Positions 1 through 5,977 of a stretch of 9,820 nucleotides of DNA are shown here, piece after piece. This DNA comes from an uncultured Eggerthellaceae bacterium (lineage in GTDB: Bacteria > Actinomycetota > Coriobacteriia > Coriobacteriales > Eggerthellaceae), in NCBI GenBank assembly GCA_910585565.1, contig CAJUFC010000227.1, positions 1 through 9,820 of the forward strand. The letters run 5' to 3'. The stretch's first letter is position 1. Every line of letters starts with the position of its first letter. The notes under the pieces are model-generated. The model searched no databases. It saw only the letters and a list, made by a program, of their open reading frames with translations, and was not told the origin of the DNA. Both the position numbers and the translations under genes were made by a program.

Positions 1-1
1 C

Positions 2-109
2 ATGAACGGCGGCGCCGATGACTTCTTGAATGCCATCAGCGACGAGGGCTTGCGGCAGATCGGTCAGGCCTATGGCGTCTGCCTGAACGAGGAGTTCTTG
101 GAGGCATAG
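2..109 (+). CDS. C-terminal fragment of an unidentified protein (partial)
   Basis: An open frame enters from the left edge and ends at TAG 107-109, giving the last 35 residues of a protein that ends in NEEFLEA. It is acidic, with no membrane segment or cysteine pair, and I do not recognise the family. An ATG lies at the very first in-frame codon (2-4), but with no upstream sequence a start there cannot be judged, and continuation to the left is more likely. The gene is convergent with the membrane protein gene that ends at 220. I see no clear hairpin terminator in the 110 bases between the two stops. Confidence 0.5.
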   Translation: MNGGADDFLNAISDEGLRQIGQAYGVCLNEEFLEA

Positions 110-125
110 GCAGCCGGGCGCTTTC

Positions 126-151
126 GGGAAGGCGTGGCGGGAAGGCGTGGC
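126..151. repeat. Tandem 13-bp direct repeat between convergent genes
   Basis: GGGAAGGCGTGGC occurs twice, head to tail, at 126-138 and 139-151, with no mismatch. It sits in the 3' intergenic space between the two convergent stop codons. No function is evident, and a small slippage duplication is the simplest reading. Confidence 0.6.
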
Positions 152-219
152 CGTTCGCTGTCAGGCGGGCGGGGAGGCAAGGGGCAGCCCAGGCGGCACA
201 GCAGCCCAAGCAGCGCAGG

Positions 220-1881
220 CTAGTCCAGCTTCGAGTCGGCCTGCATCTGCGTTTCCTCGATCACCTTTTCGCCGATGGACTTGCCGCGTTCAGCTTGCTC
301 TTCCCATGATCCGACGGCGTCCTCGGTCGCAGATGCGCTTGGTGCGGGCTCGTCGGTTTTGTGCATCTTGCCGTCGGTCGAGGGAGATGCGCTGTCAGCC
401 TCGGTGTCGGCGGCAGCCATGCGCTGGATGCCGGATGTCTTGGCGGCCTCGTGGGCGATGCGCTTCTCGCGACGCTGCTTCCACGCATCGATGTCATGGC
501 GGATGGCCTCGCGCGAGAAAGGCCGGTCGAAGGCGTCTCGCTTCCAGAACATCCACAGCATGAGCACCAGCATCGCTATGGCGACGCGCCAGGTTCCTTG
601 GAACAGGAACTCGGTGCCAGCCGCGCAGACCAGAGCGGCGATGGTGATCGCCCAGGCGGTGCGGAACCGAAACACCAGCCCGACGGCGCATGCCATGAGA
701 AAGACCGAGCCTACGATCAGCGGGATGCCGACGAGCAGCGAGCTCATGTCGATCCAGCTGGTGAGCATCGTATAGGGTGTCAGCACGTCGGGTGCCAGCG
801 CCACCATGATGTTGACCAGCCCGATGATGAACACCAGCGTGCCTGAGATCCAGGCGATGTCCTTGTGGCGCTGCACCTCGGTGGGCGATTTCTTGCCTTT
901 GAAGAAGCCTGACTGCGACAGCAGCACGGCGCCGATGACGAACGGCATCCAGAACATGACGCCGCGATACACCAAGGCGATGGCAGCGGCGGTGGCCACC
1001 GAGCAGCCGTAAGCGGTGAGGATGCCGGCGATCAGCGCCTCCACGACACCGATGCCCTGGGGCGTCGGACTCAGGATGACCGAGATGGCGCCGACGGCGA
1101 ACGCGGCCACCAGCGACTCGACGTTTTCGAACCCGAAGGCATATCCGATGGCGATGAGGCATGCCATGTTGAGAATGGCCGACAGTGACGCATAGGCTAC
1201 CGTGATGAACGTGCCGGACGGGTTTTGCGCCAGCAAGTTGGATGTCGTCACGAACGAGCGCGCCGTCTGGCGTCCCCAGCCGGCCTTGAGCGAGCGATGC
1301 AGGACGCCCATGAGCTTGTTGAGCGCCTTTTCCAGGAGCAGGAATATTCGGTAGAGGACGCGCGGGCGGAAGTGTCCGACGAAAAACAAGCTGGACAGGA
1401 CGAGGAGCACGCCGGCGAGCAAAAGGCCGCCGACCAGAAACACCGTGTTCATGTGCCCAGAGACGAGCATCGTGAGGAACCCGATGACGGAGATGACGAA
1501 CACGGCGGCGAAGTAGCCAATCTGCGACAGGATGGCGCCGCCGGTGGACTGCCCGGCATCGCACCCCTCTCGATGCGCGTCATCGATGATGAACGCCACG
1601 CCGGTGGCGCCGCTGAACAGGCAGAACGTGTTAATGAACACGAGCGAGAAGATGAGGATGACGTTGTGCCAAAAGCCCGTCTTGTGCCCGACGGCTTCGA
1701 AGGCGGCGTCATAGGAGGCCGCTTGCACGAGGTGGCGCCCGAGCATCAACGCGATGGCGATGATCATGGGCACGAGCGCCCCGGTCAGCATCGTGTTGAA
1801 GAACTCAGACAGATAGTCGACGTTCGCGATGAGGAAGCACATCGCCACGATCGCGAGTATGAGCAGCAGCGCTTTTTTCAT
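220..1881 (-). CDS. MprF-like (LPG synthase TM family) integral membrane protein
   Basis: The 553-residue product is a polytopic membrane protein of the lysylphosphatidylglycerol synthase transmembrane / UPF0104 family, the flippase-like half of MprF. Hydrophobic segments fill residues 1-325, and the family signature PTPQGIGVVE lies at 272-281, where a Pro/Gly-rich turn is followed by a conserved Glu. A second hydrophobic block at about 342-446 resembles the extra helices of MprF. Residues 448-553 are a charged, Ser/Ala/Glu-rich tail, probably cytoplasmic. The C-terminal aminoacyl-transferase domain of true MprF is absent, so lipid aminoacylation is not expected. Family knowledge suggests lipid translocation or envelope glycolipid handling, but the substrate is unknown. 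The start ATG at 1879-1881 (minus strand) is preceded by a weak GGAAACG site. The gene is divergent from tatA and has a TATAAT box 43 bases upstream. Confidence 0.85.
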   Translation of the reverse strand: MKKALLLILAIVAMCFLIANVDYLSEFFNTMLTGALVPMIIAIALMLGRHLVQAASYDAAFEAVGHKTGFWHNVILIFSLVFINTFCLFSGATGVAFIIDDAHREGCDAGQSTGGAILSQIGYFAAVFVISVIGFLTMLVSGHMNTVFLVGGLLLAGVLLVLSSLFFVGHFRPRVLYRIFLLLEKALNKLMGVLHRSLKAGWGRQTARSFVTTSNLLAQNPSGTFITVAYASLSAILNMACLIAIGYAFGFENVESLVAAFAVGAISVILSPTPQGIGVVEALIAGILTAYGCSVATAAAIALVYRGVMFWMPFVIGAVLLSQSGFFKGKKSPTEVQRHKDIAWISGTLVFIIGLVNIMVALAPDVLTPYTMLTSWIDMSSLLVGIPLIVGSVFLMACAVGLVFRFRTAWAITIAALVCAAGTEFLFQGTWRVAIAMLVLMLWMFWKRDAFDRPFSREAIRHDIDAWKQRREKRIAHEAAKTSGIQRMAAADTEADSASPSTDGKMHKTDEPAPSASATEDAVGSWEEQAERGKSIGEKVIEETQMQADSKLD

Positions 1882-1930
1882 TCAGGCGTTTCCGTTTGCG
1901 TTGGGTGCGGGTGCGGTAGCGGTCCGAACA

Positions 1931-1936
1931 ATTATA
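1931..1936 (-). promoter_or_regulatory. Probable -10 box (TATAAT) for the MprF-like gene
   Basis: On the minus strand these bases read TATAAT, a perfect sigma-70-type -10 hexamer, in otherwise very GC-rich DNA upstream of the gene ending at 220. No good -35 hexamer is visible at 16-18 bp spacing, because that stretch is almost pure G+C. The promoter may be activator-dependent or rely on the -10 alone. Confidence 0.45.
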
Positions 1937-1939
1937 GCC

Positions 1940-1968
1940 GCCCGCGCGCCCACCTGCGCGCCCGCGCG
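1940..1968. repeat. GC-rich direct repeats in the divergent promoter region
   Basis: GCCCGCGCG occurs at 1940-1948 and 1960-1968, starts 20 bp apart, separated by more alternating G/C sequence. The stretch sits where the -35 region of the minus-strand gene should be. It could be a protein-binding repeat or Z-DNA-prone sequence, and nothing decides between these. Confidence 0.4.
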
Positions 1969-2098
1969 TTTTCCGGTTGTCGGAAGGTTCGCATTTCCGG
2001 GAAAAGTTTTGCGTTAAGCGGGCAGCGTGGAGGCAATGTCCGCCGCTTTGTGATACCCTTGTGCGCGTTATATCTCATTACTGAAAGTTGGTGGATTG

Positions 2099-2386
2099 AT
2101 GAAAATTCTCGGAATGGGCGTTCCCGAGCTTCTGATCATTCTCGCTGTGGTCTTGCTTATCTTTGGTCCCAAGAACCTTCCCAAGCTCGGCAGCGCTCTC
2201 GGAAAGACCGTCAAGGGCCTGCGTGACGGCATGGGCGCCGGCAAAAAAGAGGTCGAAGAGGCCTCTGACGACGCCGAAGTGATCGAAGAGGTGATCGAGG
2301 AGGTGCCGGCTGAGCCTGCCGCACAGGCCGCCTCGTCTGCCCCGAAGAAGACCGTCAAGAAGGTCGTGGTCAAGAAGGCAGAGTAG
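2099..2386 (+). CDS. tatA: Sec-independent protein translocase subunit TatA
   Basis: The 95-residue TatA/E-type protein forms the pore-enlarging oligomer of the twin-arginine pathway, which exports folded proteins across the cytoplasmic membrane. The N-terminal helix spans about residues 9-22, with Glu10 at its start, followed by the family hinge FGPKNLPKLG (22-31) and an amphipathic helix to about 45. An acidic stretch (EVIEEVIEEVPAE) and a Lys/Val-rich end (KKTVKKVVVKK) follow. I chose ATG 2099 over the TTG just before it because it gives the standard MKILGMGVPELL start, with purine-rich GGTGGA upstream. No tatB or tatC lies beside it, as is common for stand-alone tatA genes in Gram-positive genomes. 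A weak -10-like TTATAT lies at 2068-2073. Confidence 0.92.
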   Translation: MKILGMGVPELLIILAVVLLIFGPKNLPKLGSALGKTVKGLRDGMGAGKKEVEEASDDAEVIEEVIEEVPAEPAAQAASSAPKKTVKKVVVKKAE

Positions 2387-2431
2387 CCGCGCTACTTTCG
2401 TCACAGGGCCTGGGCCTGCTGCCTGGCACCT

Positions 2432-2443
2432 GCAATATATTGC
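2432..2443. promoter_or_regulatory. 12-bp AT-core palindrome upstream of greA, possible promoter/operator
   Basis: GCAATATATTGC is a perfect 12-bp palindrome in a GC-rich setting. It contains TATATT (2436-2441), which matches a -10 box at five of six positions and would place transcription start just before the stem-loop at 2451. No convincing -35 hexamer is visible. It may be the greA-lysS promoter, an operator, or both. Confidence 0.35.
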
Positions 2444-2450
2444 GCTGATC

Positions 2451-2476
2451 AGCACGCTTGCGAAAACAAGCGTGCT
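2451..2476 (+). terminator. Perfect 10-bp stem-loop between tatA and greA
   Basis: AGCACGCTTG and CAAGCGTGCT pair perfectly around the 6-base loop CGAAAA. The 3' side continues TCTATGTT, so the U-tract is poor. The likely role is a tatA terminator. If the greA promoter lies at 2436-2441, the hairpin would instead form the 5' leader of greA mRNA and could act as an attenuator or stabiliser. Confidence 0.6.
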
Positions 2477-2504
2477 TCTATGTTAGAAGGGAATTTCGCA
2501 TCTA

Positions 2505-2975
2505 ATGGCTGATAGCAACTACATCCTCACGCCCGAAGGCCGCGAGAAGCTTGAAGAGGAGCTGCACTATCTCGAGACGGAGAAGCGCGCCGAGATCGGC
2601 GAGCGCATCCGCGTTGCGCGCGAGTTCGGCGACATCTCGGAGAATTCCGAGTACGACGATGCCAAAAACGAGCAGGGCATGATGGAGGCCCGCATCGCCG
2701 AGATCAACCACATCCTGAGCGAGGCCACCGTCGTGAAGACGCCGAAGCGCTCGTCAAAGGTGAACGTCGGCTCGGTCGTGACGGTCAACATGTCGGGCAC
2801 CGAGCGCGTGCTGACGATCGTCGGCGGCGCCGAGAGCGACGCGGCAGCCGGCAAGGTGTCCAACGAGTCGCCGGTGGGGGCCGCCCTGCTTGGACATAAG
2901 AAGGGCGAGACCGTCATCGCCATCGGCCCCACGGGCCGCGAGATCACCCTCGAGATACTCAAGATCGAGCATTAG
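2505..2975 (+). CDS. greA: Transcription elongation factor GreA
   Basis: The 156-residue protein has the usual GreA length. It enters the RNA polymerase secondary channel and stimulates cleavage of backtracked RNA. Residues 1-76 form the coiled-coil hairpin. Its tip carries the acidic pair Asp43 and Glu46 within GDISENSEYDDAK, equivalent to E. coli Asp41/Glu44, which coordinate the catalytic metal. The C-terminal FKBP-like domain shows the signature SNESPVGAALLGHKKGE. The start at 2505 follows AGAAGGGA at 2485-2492, a somewhat long 12-base spacing. The stop lies 32 bp before lysS, with no terminator between, so the two are probably co-transcribed. Confidence 0.96.
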   Translation: MADSNYILTPEGREKLEEELHYLETEKRAEIGERIRVAREFGDISENSEYDDAKNEQGMMEARIAEINHILSEATVVKTPKRSSKVNVGSVVTVNMSGTERVLTIVGGAESDAAAGKVSNESPVGAALLGHKKGETVIAIGPTGREITLEILKIEH

Positions 2976-3007
2976 GACATCGGCACGAGGAACGCAGGAG
3001 CGCTGCC

Positions 3008-4498
3008 ATGGAAGAGCAGATTGACATCATCGAAGACGATCCCATCGAGGTGCGCAAGGCAAAGCGCGCGTCTCTGATCGACTCAGGGGTGGACCCGTAC
3101 GGTCACGCGTTCGAGCGCACGGCGCTCGTCGAGCAGCTGGACGAGACGTATGCCGGGCTCGAGGACGGCGAGACCACCGAAGACGAGGTGTCAGTCGCCG
3201 GGCGCGTCATGGCTCGGCGCGTCCAAGGCAAGATCGCGTTTTTGGAGCTCATGGACCCAACGGGCACCATGCAGCTGTTCTGCCGCATCAACGCCTTGGG
3301 CGACGAGGCATTCGAGGCCATCAAGGAGGTCGATGTCGGGGACTGGATCGGCGCGCACGGCGCCGTCATGCGCACGCGTCGCGGCCAGCTCTCCGTCGCC
3401 GTTGACAGGTTCGAGCTGCTGTCGAAGTCGCTGCGGCCGCTGCCGGAGAAGTTCCACGGCCTTACGGACAAGGAGACGCGCTATCGCCAGCGCTACGTGG
3501 ACATGATCGTCAACCCCGAGGTGCGCGACGTCTTCGCCAAGCGCTCGGCCATCGTGTGGGCCATCCGCCGCTACATGGAGGAGCAGGGCTTCATGGAGGT
3601 GGAGACGCCGTTTTTGAACGGCATCCTGGGAGGTGCCAACGCGCGCCCGTTCACGACGCACTTCAACGCGCTCGACCGCGACTACTACCTGCGCATCGCC
3701 ACCGAGCTGCCGCTCAAGCGCCTTTTGGTCGGCGGCTTCGAGAAGGTGTTCGAGCTGGGGCGCCAGTTTCGCAACGAGGGCATGGACCACACCCACAACC
3801 CCGAGTTCACGACCATGGAGGCCTACGAGGCGTTCAGCGACCTCGACGGCATGATGCGCCTTACGCGCGGGTGCTTCCAGGCAGCGGCTCTTGCGGCCTG
3901 CGGGACGCTCGAGGTGGAATACCAGGGCAATCTGGTTGACCTGTCGGGCGAGTGGAGATGCGCATCAATGATCGAGCTGGCGAGCGAAGGCGCGGGCGAG
4001 CCGGTCGACTTCAGCCGCACGCGCGAGGAGCTGGCAGGCATCCTCGAGCGGTGTGGCGGACACGCTGATGCGGCATGGGGCAAAGGCAAGCTGATTGCCG
4101 AGATCTTCGAAGAGGTGGCCGAATCCAAGCTCATCCAGCCCACCTTCGTCACCGACCATCCGCTGGAGGTGTCGCCGCTCGCGAAGAAGCATCCCGACAA
4201 TCCCGAGCTCACGCAGCGCTTCGAGCTGTTCATCTGCGGGCACGAGTATGCCAACGCGTTCACCGAGTTGAACGACCCCATCGACCAGGCCGAGCGCTTC
4301 CGCGCCCAGGTAGCAGCCAAGGACCTGGGCGATGACGAGGCCATGGGCTACGACGCGGACTACATCCGCGCGCTGGAATACGGCATGCCTCCCGCCGGCG
4401 GCGTTGGCATCGGCATCGACCGCATGGTCATGCTTCTCACTGACTCAGAATCCATTCGGGACGTGCTGCTCTTCCCGCACATGAAAGAGGAAGCCTAG
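3008..4498 (+). CDS. lysS: Lysyl-tRNA synthetase (class II)
   Basis: The 496-residue protein charges tRNA-Lys with lysine using ATP in the cytoplasm. Residues 61 to about 140 form the anticodon-binding OB fold. The class II catalytic core follows, with motif 1 around EVETP (197-201), motif 2 as FRNEG (254-258) continuing into HNPEFT, and motif 3 as GGVGIGIDR (464-472). Length and motif order are normal for bacterial LysS, close to the 505 residues of E. coli. AGGAG at 2996-3000 precedes the ATG by 7 bases. The last codons (FPHMKEEA and stop) are inside a perfect 101-bp repeat that recurs 115 bp downstream, and codons for DVLLFPH form the left arm of a 19-bp inverted repeat. The end of the gene therefore doubles as a structured RNA element. 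The protein appears intact. Confidence 0.96.
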   Translation: MEEQIDIIEDDPIEVRKAKRASLIDSGVDPYGHAFERTALVEQLDETYAGLEDGETTEDEVSVAGRVMARRVQGKIAFLELMDPTGTMQLFCRINALGDEAFEAIKEVDVGDWIGAHGAVMRTRRGQLSVAVDRFELLSKSLRPLPEKFHGLTDKETRYRQRYVDMIVNPEVRDVFAKRSAIVWAIRRYMEEQGFMEVETPFLNGILGGANARPFTTHFNALDRDYYLRIATELPLKRLLVGGFEKVFELGRQFRNEGMDHTHNPEFTTMEAYEAFSDLDGMMRLTRGCFQAAALAACGTLEVEYQGNLVDLSGEWRCASMIELASEGAGEPVDFSRTREELAGILERCGGHADAAWGKGKLIAEIFEEVAESKLIQPTFVTDHPLEVSPLAKKHPDNPELTQRFELFICGHEYANAFTELNDPIDQAERFRAQVAAKDLGDDEAMGYDADYIRALEYGMPPAGGVGIGIDRMVMLLTDSESIRDVLLFPHMKEEA

Positions 4499-4536
4499 CA
4501 GCGGCGTCGCCAGCCTCGTGCGGGAAGAGCAGCACG
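4462..4536 (+). terminator. 19-bp perfect inverted repeat spanning the lysS stop codon
   Basis: CGTGCTGCTCTTCCCGCAC (4462-4480, coding for the lysS C-terminus) is the exact reverse complement of 4518-4536. The 37-base interior contains the stop codon and can form smaller stems (GAGG 4487-4490 with CCTC 4514-4517, and GGCG/CGCC near the centre). No U-tract follows. It may terminate or protect the 3' end of the greA-lysS transcript. I infer that from the size of the stem, not from a classical terminator pattern. Confidence 0.55.
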
Positions 4537-4573
4537 GCTCCCTCGCGGTCGCATAGATGGCGCACAACGGTCC
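4473..4573 (+). repeat. 101-bp perfect direct repeat, copy 1
   Basis: Copy 1 begins inside lysS (codons for PHMKEEA and stop) and runs through the 3' inverted-repeat arm to ACAACGGTCC. It is identical, base for base by eye, to 4588-4688. The bases just outside differ (T4472 against G4587, A4574 against T4689), so these are the exact boundaries. The period is 115 bp. Confidence 0.95.
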
Positions 4574-4587
4574 ACTGGACCGTTGTG
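4563..4587 (+). repeat. 11-bp hairpin at the junction of the two repeat copies
   Basis: CACAACGGTCC (4563-4573), the end of repeat copy 1, is followed by ACT and then GGACCGTTGTG (4577-4587), its exact reverse complement. The 14-bp spacer between the direct repeats is therefore a 3-base loop plus an inverted copy of the repeat's own end. This tight hairpin could add a second termination signal, although no U-tract follows. Confidence 0.8.
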
Positions 4588-4688
4588 TCCCGCACATGAA
4601 AGAGGAAGCCTAGCAGCGGCGTCGCCAGCCTCGTGCGGGAAGAGCAGCACGGCTCCCTCGCGGTCGCATAGATGGCGCACAACGGTCC
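4588..4688 (+). repeat. 101-bp perfect direct repeat, copy 2
   Basis: This is the second identical copy of 4473-4573, entirely downstream of lysS. It again carries the bases encoding PHMKEEA and stop, but has no open frame in front. It keeps the whole right arm of the lysS inverted repeat and only the last 8 bases of the left arm (TCCCGCAC 4588-4595), so its own hairpin is limited to 8 bp. Confidence 0.95.
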
Positions 4689-4747
4689 TGCGGATTCGCC
4701 GTTCATCCTCTTCCATAGATGCCGAGGCGTAATGGCGGCGTCATCAC

Positions 4748-4790
4748 TTTGTTTCGTTGCGCTGGGCGACGATGGCAAAACGGAAACAAA
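4748..4790 (+). promoter_or_regulatory. AT-rich imperfect dyad upstream of hdcA
   Basis: TTTGTTTCGTT (4748-4758) pairs with AACGGAAACAAA (4779-4790), leaving one bulged C/G. The 20-base interior is GC-rich. The dyad lies about 160-200 bp upstream of hdcA and is the most AT-rich patch nearby. It could be a regulator-binding site for the histamine genes or an RNA hairpin. There is no direct evidence for either. Confidence 0.35.
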
Positions 4791-4832
4791 CAGGTTGCGC
4801 CCGAGGAACGAGCTGCGTCTCGCTGCTGCTGA

Positions 4833-4940
4833 CCCCTCCATGCCCGTTAGGATGCGTATCAGGAGGAGGGTATTTCTTCTGTCGTTCCAATTCGTACCTT
4901 CCCTCCGAGCAGGTATTGCAATCAATTGAAGGGGTGGTAC
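4833..4940 (+). promoter_or_regulatory. Putative hdcA leader with mutually exclusive RNA structures
   Basis: Four evenly spaced complementary segments are visible: 1, CCCCTCC (4833-4839); 2, GGAGGAGGGTA (4862-4872); 3, TACCTTCCCTCC (4895-4906, extendable by G4894); 4, the hdcA ribosome-binding region GAAGGGGTGGTAC (4928-4940). Segments 2 and 3 pair over about 11 bp with one bulged C and one G-U. Segments 3 and 4 pair as GTACC/GGTAC, then one T-T mismatch, then TCCCT/AGGGG. Segments 1 and 2 can form a shorter GGAGG/CCTCC stem. Pairing 3:4 would hide the hdcA Shine-Dalgarno site, and pairing 2:3 would free it. The strong Shine-Dalgarno-like AGGAGGAGGG in segment 2 has no start codon at a usable distance. 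This is hand-folded and unproven, and no known riboswitch class was recognised. Confidence 0.4.
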
Positions 4941-4945
4941 CGAAA

Positions 4946-5896
4946 ATGACTTCAGAGAAGCGCGACAACCGCATGGTGGCAACGGCAATCGGCAAGCACG
5001 AGAAGATGCGCACTCCGCACATCGACCGCACGGCCATCAGCCCGTACGATCAGTGGTGCGATGGCTACGGCATGCCGGGCGCCTATGGCAACGGCTACGT
5101 GAACGTGCTGAAGGTGTCTTGCGGCGCGGTGGACAAGACCAAAGACGCCCTCATCGACAGCATCGTCACCTATGACAAGGGCGAGTGTGCCGATGCCTAT
5201 GTCGGCCAGATCAATATGATCACGGCAAGCTCGTTCAATGGCATCCAGGGTCAGATCTGGGGCCATGACCTCGCTGTCCATGACGACATCAAGAACGGCA
5301 AGATCGAGCCGCTGTTCACCGAAAAGCAGTTCGATGGCTCCGAGCTGAAGGTCTTCGACGGCAAGCCCCTCATTCAGGCTGGCATCGAGCTGTTCGGCAC
5401 CGACGCCGACCGCCGCTATCATCCGGCTCCGGGTGCTCATGTGATCTGCGCCAACAAAGGCGTCGTGGCCTATCGCCCGAAGGAGGGCCAGCCCCTCAAG
5501 GACGGCGAGGCCTATGGCGTGTGGTGCTTCATCGCCATCTCGCTGACCGACGACCCCGACTACGCAGCCAACCTCTTCATTGAGGACGCGGGCGTGTGGA
5601 CCAAAAACGACAGCGAGCAAGACCTTGTCGACTTCCTGAACCAGCGCCGCAAGGAAATCGTCTGGTCCGTCGTCGAGTGCGGCAACGACTCGGGCGTGCT
5701 GTTCGAGCGTACCTATATCTCCTACAACTACGTGATGATGAAGCCGAACCAGATCGGCAACGCCATCACCGTCGGCCCCTATGTGACGCTGGCCAAGGAC
5801 GCCGTGCCGCTGGAGGGCTTCGGCAAGCTGAACGACATGTCTCTGACCGACTGGCTGAAGTACCAGAAGTTCGAGACGCTGACCGGCTTGAAGTAG
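4946..5896 (+). CDS. hdcA: Pyruvoyl-dependent histidine decarboxylase proenzyme
   Basis: The 316-residue proenzyme converts histidine to histamine and CO2 in the cytoplasm without pyridoxal phosphate. By comparison with the Lactobacillus 30a enzyme (recalled from memory), cleavage within TASSFNGIQG between Ser95 and Ser96 would give a beta chain (1-95) and an alpha chain (96-316) whose Ser96 becomes the pyruvoyl group. Other matches are Ile73, Tyr76 and Asp77 (family Ile59, Tyr62, Asp63, substrate pocket) and Phe211 and Glu213 in LFIEDAGVW (family Phe195 and the proton donor Glu197). HYPAPG-like and QIGNAITV blocks are also conserved. The start at 4946 follows GAAGGGG (4928-4934) and gives the family length of about 310 residues. 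An in-frame extension to 4757 has no family match. It heads a likely operon with two antiporters. No hdcB-like maturation gene adjoins it. Confidence 0.94.
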   Translation: MTSEKRDNRMVATAIGKHEKMRTPHIDRTAISPYDQWCDGYGMPGAYGNGYVNVLKVSCGAVDKTKDALIDSIVTYDKGECADAYVGQINMITASSFNGIQGQIWGHDLAVHDDIKNGKIEPLFTEKQFDGSELKVFDGKPLIQAGIELFGTDADRRYHPAPGAHVICANKGVVAYRPKEGQPLKDGEAYGVWCFIAISLTDDPDYAANLFIEDAGVWTKNDSEQDLVDFLNQRRKEIVWSVVECGNDSGVLFERTYISYNYVMMKPNQIGNAITVGPYVTLAKDAVPLEGFGKLNDMSLTDWLKYQKFETLTGLK

Positions 5897-5923
5897 GGTT
5901 TCGTTATCTGACAAAGGCAATCT

Positions 5924-5957
5924 GGGCGCGGTAGCGGCAACGGCTGAGGCCGCGCCC
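5924..5957 (+). terminator. GC-rich stem-loop between hdcA and the first antiporter
   Basis: GGGCGCGG (5924-5931) pairs perfectly with CCGCGCCC (5950-5957) across an 18-base loop that has a small inner AGC/GCT stem. No U-run follows. In an operon where the enzyme is usually needed in excess of the transporter, this may protect the 3' end of hdcA mRNA or partly stop transcription. That role is an inference. Confidence 0.5.
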
Positions 5958-5960
5958 CGA

Positions 5961-5977
5961 AGAACGGTTCTAAGGAG
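5961..5977 (+). promoter_or_regulatory. Ribosome-binding site with adjoining palindrome before the first antiporter
   Basis: TAAGGAG (5971-5977) lies 6 bases before the ATG at 5984 and fixes that start. Its first T also closes a perfect 5-bp palindrome, AGAACGGTTCT (5961-5971). The palindrome could be a small operator or hairpin beside the ribosome site, or chance. Confidence 0.5.

Larger units (their letters stand above)
4499..4945. other. 447-bp non-coding region between lysS and hdcA
   Basis: The first half (to 4688) is the repeat and hairpin complex attached to the lysS 3' end. From 4689 onward I see no supported gene. Short open frames exist on both strands, but they consist of repeat sequence or lack ribosome sites. 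At 4748-4790 TTTGTTTCGTT faces AACGGAAACAAA, an 11-bp dyad with one bulged base. A poor -10-like TAGGAT lies at 4848-4853, without a -35 box. The last 110 bases hold the structured hdcA leader, listed separately. Confidence 0.75.

Noticed and set aside
1225..2226. Plus-strand open frame opposite the MprF-like gene, running into the tatA region
   Set aside because: Its charged low-complexity composition is typical of an antisense shadow of a membrane protein gene, and it overlaps two recognised genes.
4473..4688. CRISPR array or insertion sequence ends
   Set aside because: There are only two 101-bp units with a 14-bp spacer derived from the repeat itself. There is no transposase, and no target-site duplication is evident.
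4840..4929. Small open frame of 29 residues ending at the hdcA ribosome-binding site, a possible leader peptide
   Set aside because: No Shine-Dalgarno sequence precedes ATG 4840 or ATG 4852, and the peptide has no His codons. Its stop overlapping the hdcA ribosome site is suggestive but not enough to call it a gene.
4757..4945. In-frame upstream extension of hdcA to 4757 or ATG 4772
   Set aside because: The extra residues have no counterpart in the recalled Lactobacillus enzyme, the upstream starts lack a ribosome site, and the structured leader and GAAGGGG site point to ATG 4946.
4437..4988. Minus-strand open frame with repeated peptide sequence across the lysS-hdcA gap
   Set aside because: The peptide repeat only reflects the 101-bp DNA repeat and the inverted copy of the lysS end. 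There is no ribosome site and no family resemblance.
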